Shown: positions 62,071-64,000 of the stretch, one piece after another
Position numbering within the stretch: position 1 is the first letter of the stretch
Layout: every line of letters begins with the position of its first letter
DNA from: Heterocephalus glaber
Lineage: Eukaryota > Chordata > Mammalia > Rodentia > Bathyergidae
Assembly (NCBI RefSeq): GCF_000247695.1
Contig: NW_004624778.1
Span: forward strand, 13,525,236 to 13,589,235
Reading direction: 5' to 3'
Length of the DNA: 64,000 nt
The notes under the pieces: model-generated
Database searches by the model: none
Told to the model about the DNA's origin: nothing
Seen by the model: only the letters and a program-made list of their open reading frames with translations
Position numbers and translations under genes: made by a program

Positions 62071-63261
62071 GAAATGTCAATTTAAAGTATGTGGCAGATC
62101 ATAGAATTACAGGAAATCAAATTAAATCTAGTGAATGGTACCAGCCCTTGAAGATGCTGAACAGGAGTTCCCAATGTCTGGAGGAGTACAGGCGGAAGCC
62201 CTAGGAGAGCATTTGACCTGAGTGACAAGAAGCATCTGTGGAACAGAGGCTGATACTCCAGGCCACAGGGTGCAGGGGAGCCCCTGAGAGCAAAGCCATT
62301 GGCTGGGGGAAACCAGGGATTTGGGGGGAGGTGTGGTGGGAAGTAAGTTCAAAAAGGAAAGCTGGAGTCCTATCATGGTAGAGGATTTAATCATCACTAA
62401 AAGGGTCTCAGCTATCCTTCACTCAGGAGAAGCCAGAGGAGGTTTGTGAGTAGGTGAGCAATCAGTATAAAAAGTTTGCAAGGATCACACATTATACCAA
62501 TACAAAGTGTTATCATTGCTATTCTTGGCACCTACTGCTGAAGCTCGGCACCATGTGAGGGGTACCCAGATGGCAGAAATAAAAACATAAAAAACTGAGA
62601 TAGACCAATGAATAATGTACACCAATTTAATCACCCAATAATACTCTGCACTCAAAGGGAGCTGGCAAGATAAGAAAAGCTAAGAGCCTCTGGAAACTAA
62701 GCAAATAAAATCAAAGGAAAGTGAATTTAGGAGGACAAGTCTTCCTTTACACAAAACACTGTGAGAACTCGTGTTTCCAAAACAATCTGGCTTTCTTGAC
62801 CAAACTCCTGGTCTGTCCAGCCCAACTGGCCACTTCATGGACTCTTCTCCATTCACTTTCTACTTGGCCCTCCTCCATTTTCTTATATACTTCACAGTCC
62901 TGCCATGATCTTATCTAGCCATGTGGCTGTCTACTCTCATGTGTATAACTCAGCCTCAACCTTTCTTGAGACCTAAACCCACATATCCAACTTAATATCT
63001 GTATTTTGTGAACAAAACATATAAAATTTTAAAAGTCATAAATGAACTCATGAATCTTTTCCTATTGCCTGTCTCCTTCCTAGTTTTTTCCACCTCAGAA
63101 AATGACATTCCAACCTACTTGGCAGCAAAACCAAAAAGGCTAGAAATTACCTCCCTTCCTATCTCCCCCTTACATCCATACCAAATCCTACAATGAGGTC
63201 CCTGAACTCTACATACTTCCAAAGGATATCCCAGAGCTGACACTTCTCCATTCACCCTAAC

Positions 63262-63804
63262 CATTTTTTTTTCATTATTAGTACATGTTTGCAGTACATA
63301 CTGTTTACATTCCTTGTGGGGAGTTGGTACATGTAATACATCTTAATTCTTTTTTCATCATTTTCCCCCACTCCTTCCTCCCTCCCTCCTCTATATCTTG
63401 ATCCCCTTCTCATTTGAGAAAGATCTCTTTCCACTTTCTATTATCTTTTAGTTTGCTCTTTGTTTATATTTTGGATTTTTCAAATAAGAGAAACTATACG
63501 ATATTTAAACTTATGTGTCTGATTATTCCACTTAATATTAATAAGGTGTATTCATTTTCCTATAAATGACTCATTTATCCTTCTTTATGGCAGACTTACA
63601 CTCCATTGTGTATAAATACTACATTTTCTTTATCCGTTCGTCTCTCCATGAACATACACATAGGTTGCTTCCAAGATTTAGCTATTATGAATTGTGCTGT
63701 TATAAACATGGATAGGCATGTAATATGACATTTTTATCTCTTTCAGGAAAATACTTAGAAGAGTATCTGGGCAAATGGAATTTCTAATTTCAGGTTTTTT
63801 GGTG
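63262..63804 (-). mobile_element. L1 3' end
   Basis: Plus-strand landmarks are ATTATTAGTACATGTTTGCA, CTTGTGGGGAGTTGGTACAT, a CT-rich block (63365-63395) and, further in, TTAGCTATTATGAATTGTGC. It is an antisense, 5'-truncated L1 that ends beside a SINE at 63805. Confidence 0.85.
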
Positions 63805-63886
63805 TTTTTTTTGATACTGGGGATCAAACTTGGGTTCTTGTGCCTGTGCAGCAGGCGACGAAACCACTGAGCTAAATCCCCGGCCC
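63805..63886 (-). repeat. ID-type SINE between two L1 tails
   Basis: A T run, GATACTGGGGATCAAACTTG, then GCTAAATCCCCGGCCC. No clear duplication flanks it. Confidence 0.85.
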
Positions 63887-64000
63887 TGGTTCTTATTTTT
63901 TACCCTTGCCCAGCCCTCCCTTCAACCCCTCCATTCCTCCCTATTTACATAGATTTTGTTCCTATTTTTCCATTTTCTCATATTAATCCCATTCCCTTCT
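63887..64000 (-). mobile_element. Second L1 3' untranslated region, partial
   Basis: TGGTTCTTATTTTTTACCCT, CCCTTCAACCCCTCCATTCC and CATATTAATCCCATTCCCTT match the same part of the L1 at 27310-27430. The outermost 3' 70 or so bases of that L1 are missing here, and the element leaves the window. Confidence 0.8.

Larger units (their letters stand above)
46730..64000 (-). other. MYO5B: MYO5B intron 1, 3' part
   Basis: At least 17.3 kb of intron 1; its donor lies outside the window. It holds a MaLR LTR, MIR, MER5A and L1 copies, an ADAD1-like retrocopy, a nested SINE pair and other SINEs. I recognise nothing in 47571-49391 (besides ordinary sequence), 49774-51734, 52266-53589, 53860-54589, 54781-55359, 57497-60347 (apart from an exon-like segment at 59016-59105) or 60460-61724. 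A purine-rich run of A and G lies at 47040-47075. Confidence 0.88.

Overview
This window is mammalian nuclear DNA, and almost all of it is intron. It carries exons 2 to 5 of one gene on the minus strand, the unconventional myosin MYO5B (myosin Vb). Exon lengths and phases fit without a gap: 111, 172, 145 and 157 bp, encoding residues of about 10 to 204 by human numbering, through the ATP-binding P-loop. Exon 1 lies beyond the high-coordinate end and exon 6 beyond the low end. No other intact protein gene is supported, and no CRISPR array, operon, true tRNA or rRNA gene was seen.

The organism is probably a rodent. The window is peppered with a short tRNA-derived SINE of the ID type (body reads GGGGATTTAGCTCAGTGG then a B box GTTCGATCCC and GGTACC plus A tail). 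It also has 7SL-derived B1 copies and one B1 plus ID-like dimer. The ID variant is not the mouse/rat one, so a non-murid rodent (for example hystricomorph or beaver/squirrel-related) is my inference; the species is not resolved.

Layout: 1-4405 is part of intron 5, with an old L1, a hAT-like MITE, a pogo/Tigger-like element and a MER5A. Exon 5 is at 4406-4562. Intron 4 (4563-36727, 32 kb) holds most of the repeats: L1 3' ends on both strands, two antisense MaLR LTRs, several SINEs and a TTAA-bounded palindromic element. Exon 4 is 36728-36872, intron 3 is 36873-39338, exon 3 is 39339-39510. Intron 2 (39511-46618) has an antisense MaLR LTR, an old L1 tail and a sense MaLR LTR splitting a MIR. 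Exon 2 is 46619-46729. From 46730 to 64000 is part of intron 1, with another MaLR LTR, a decayed retrocopy resembling the testis RNA-binding protein gene ADAD1, a nested SINE pair and L1 tails at the end.

The points most worth a second look are a perfect 53-bp inverted duplication (42219-42271 against 43709-43761), the ADAD1-like pseudogene (about 55.36-56.0 kb), a three-copy hAT-like MITE family, and the TTAA-bounded palindromic element at 32.4 kb. I see no previously undescribed functional system here.
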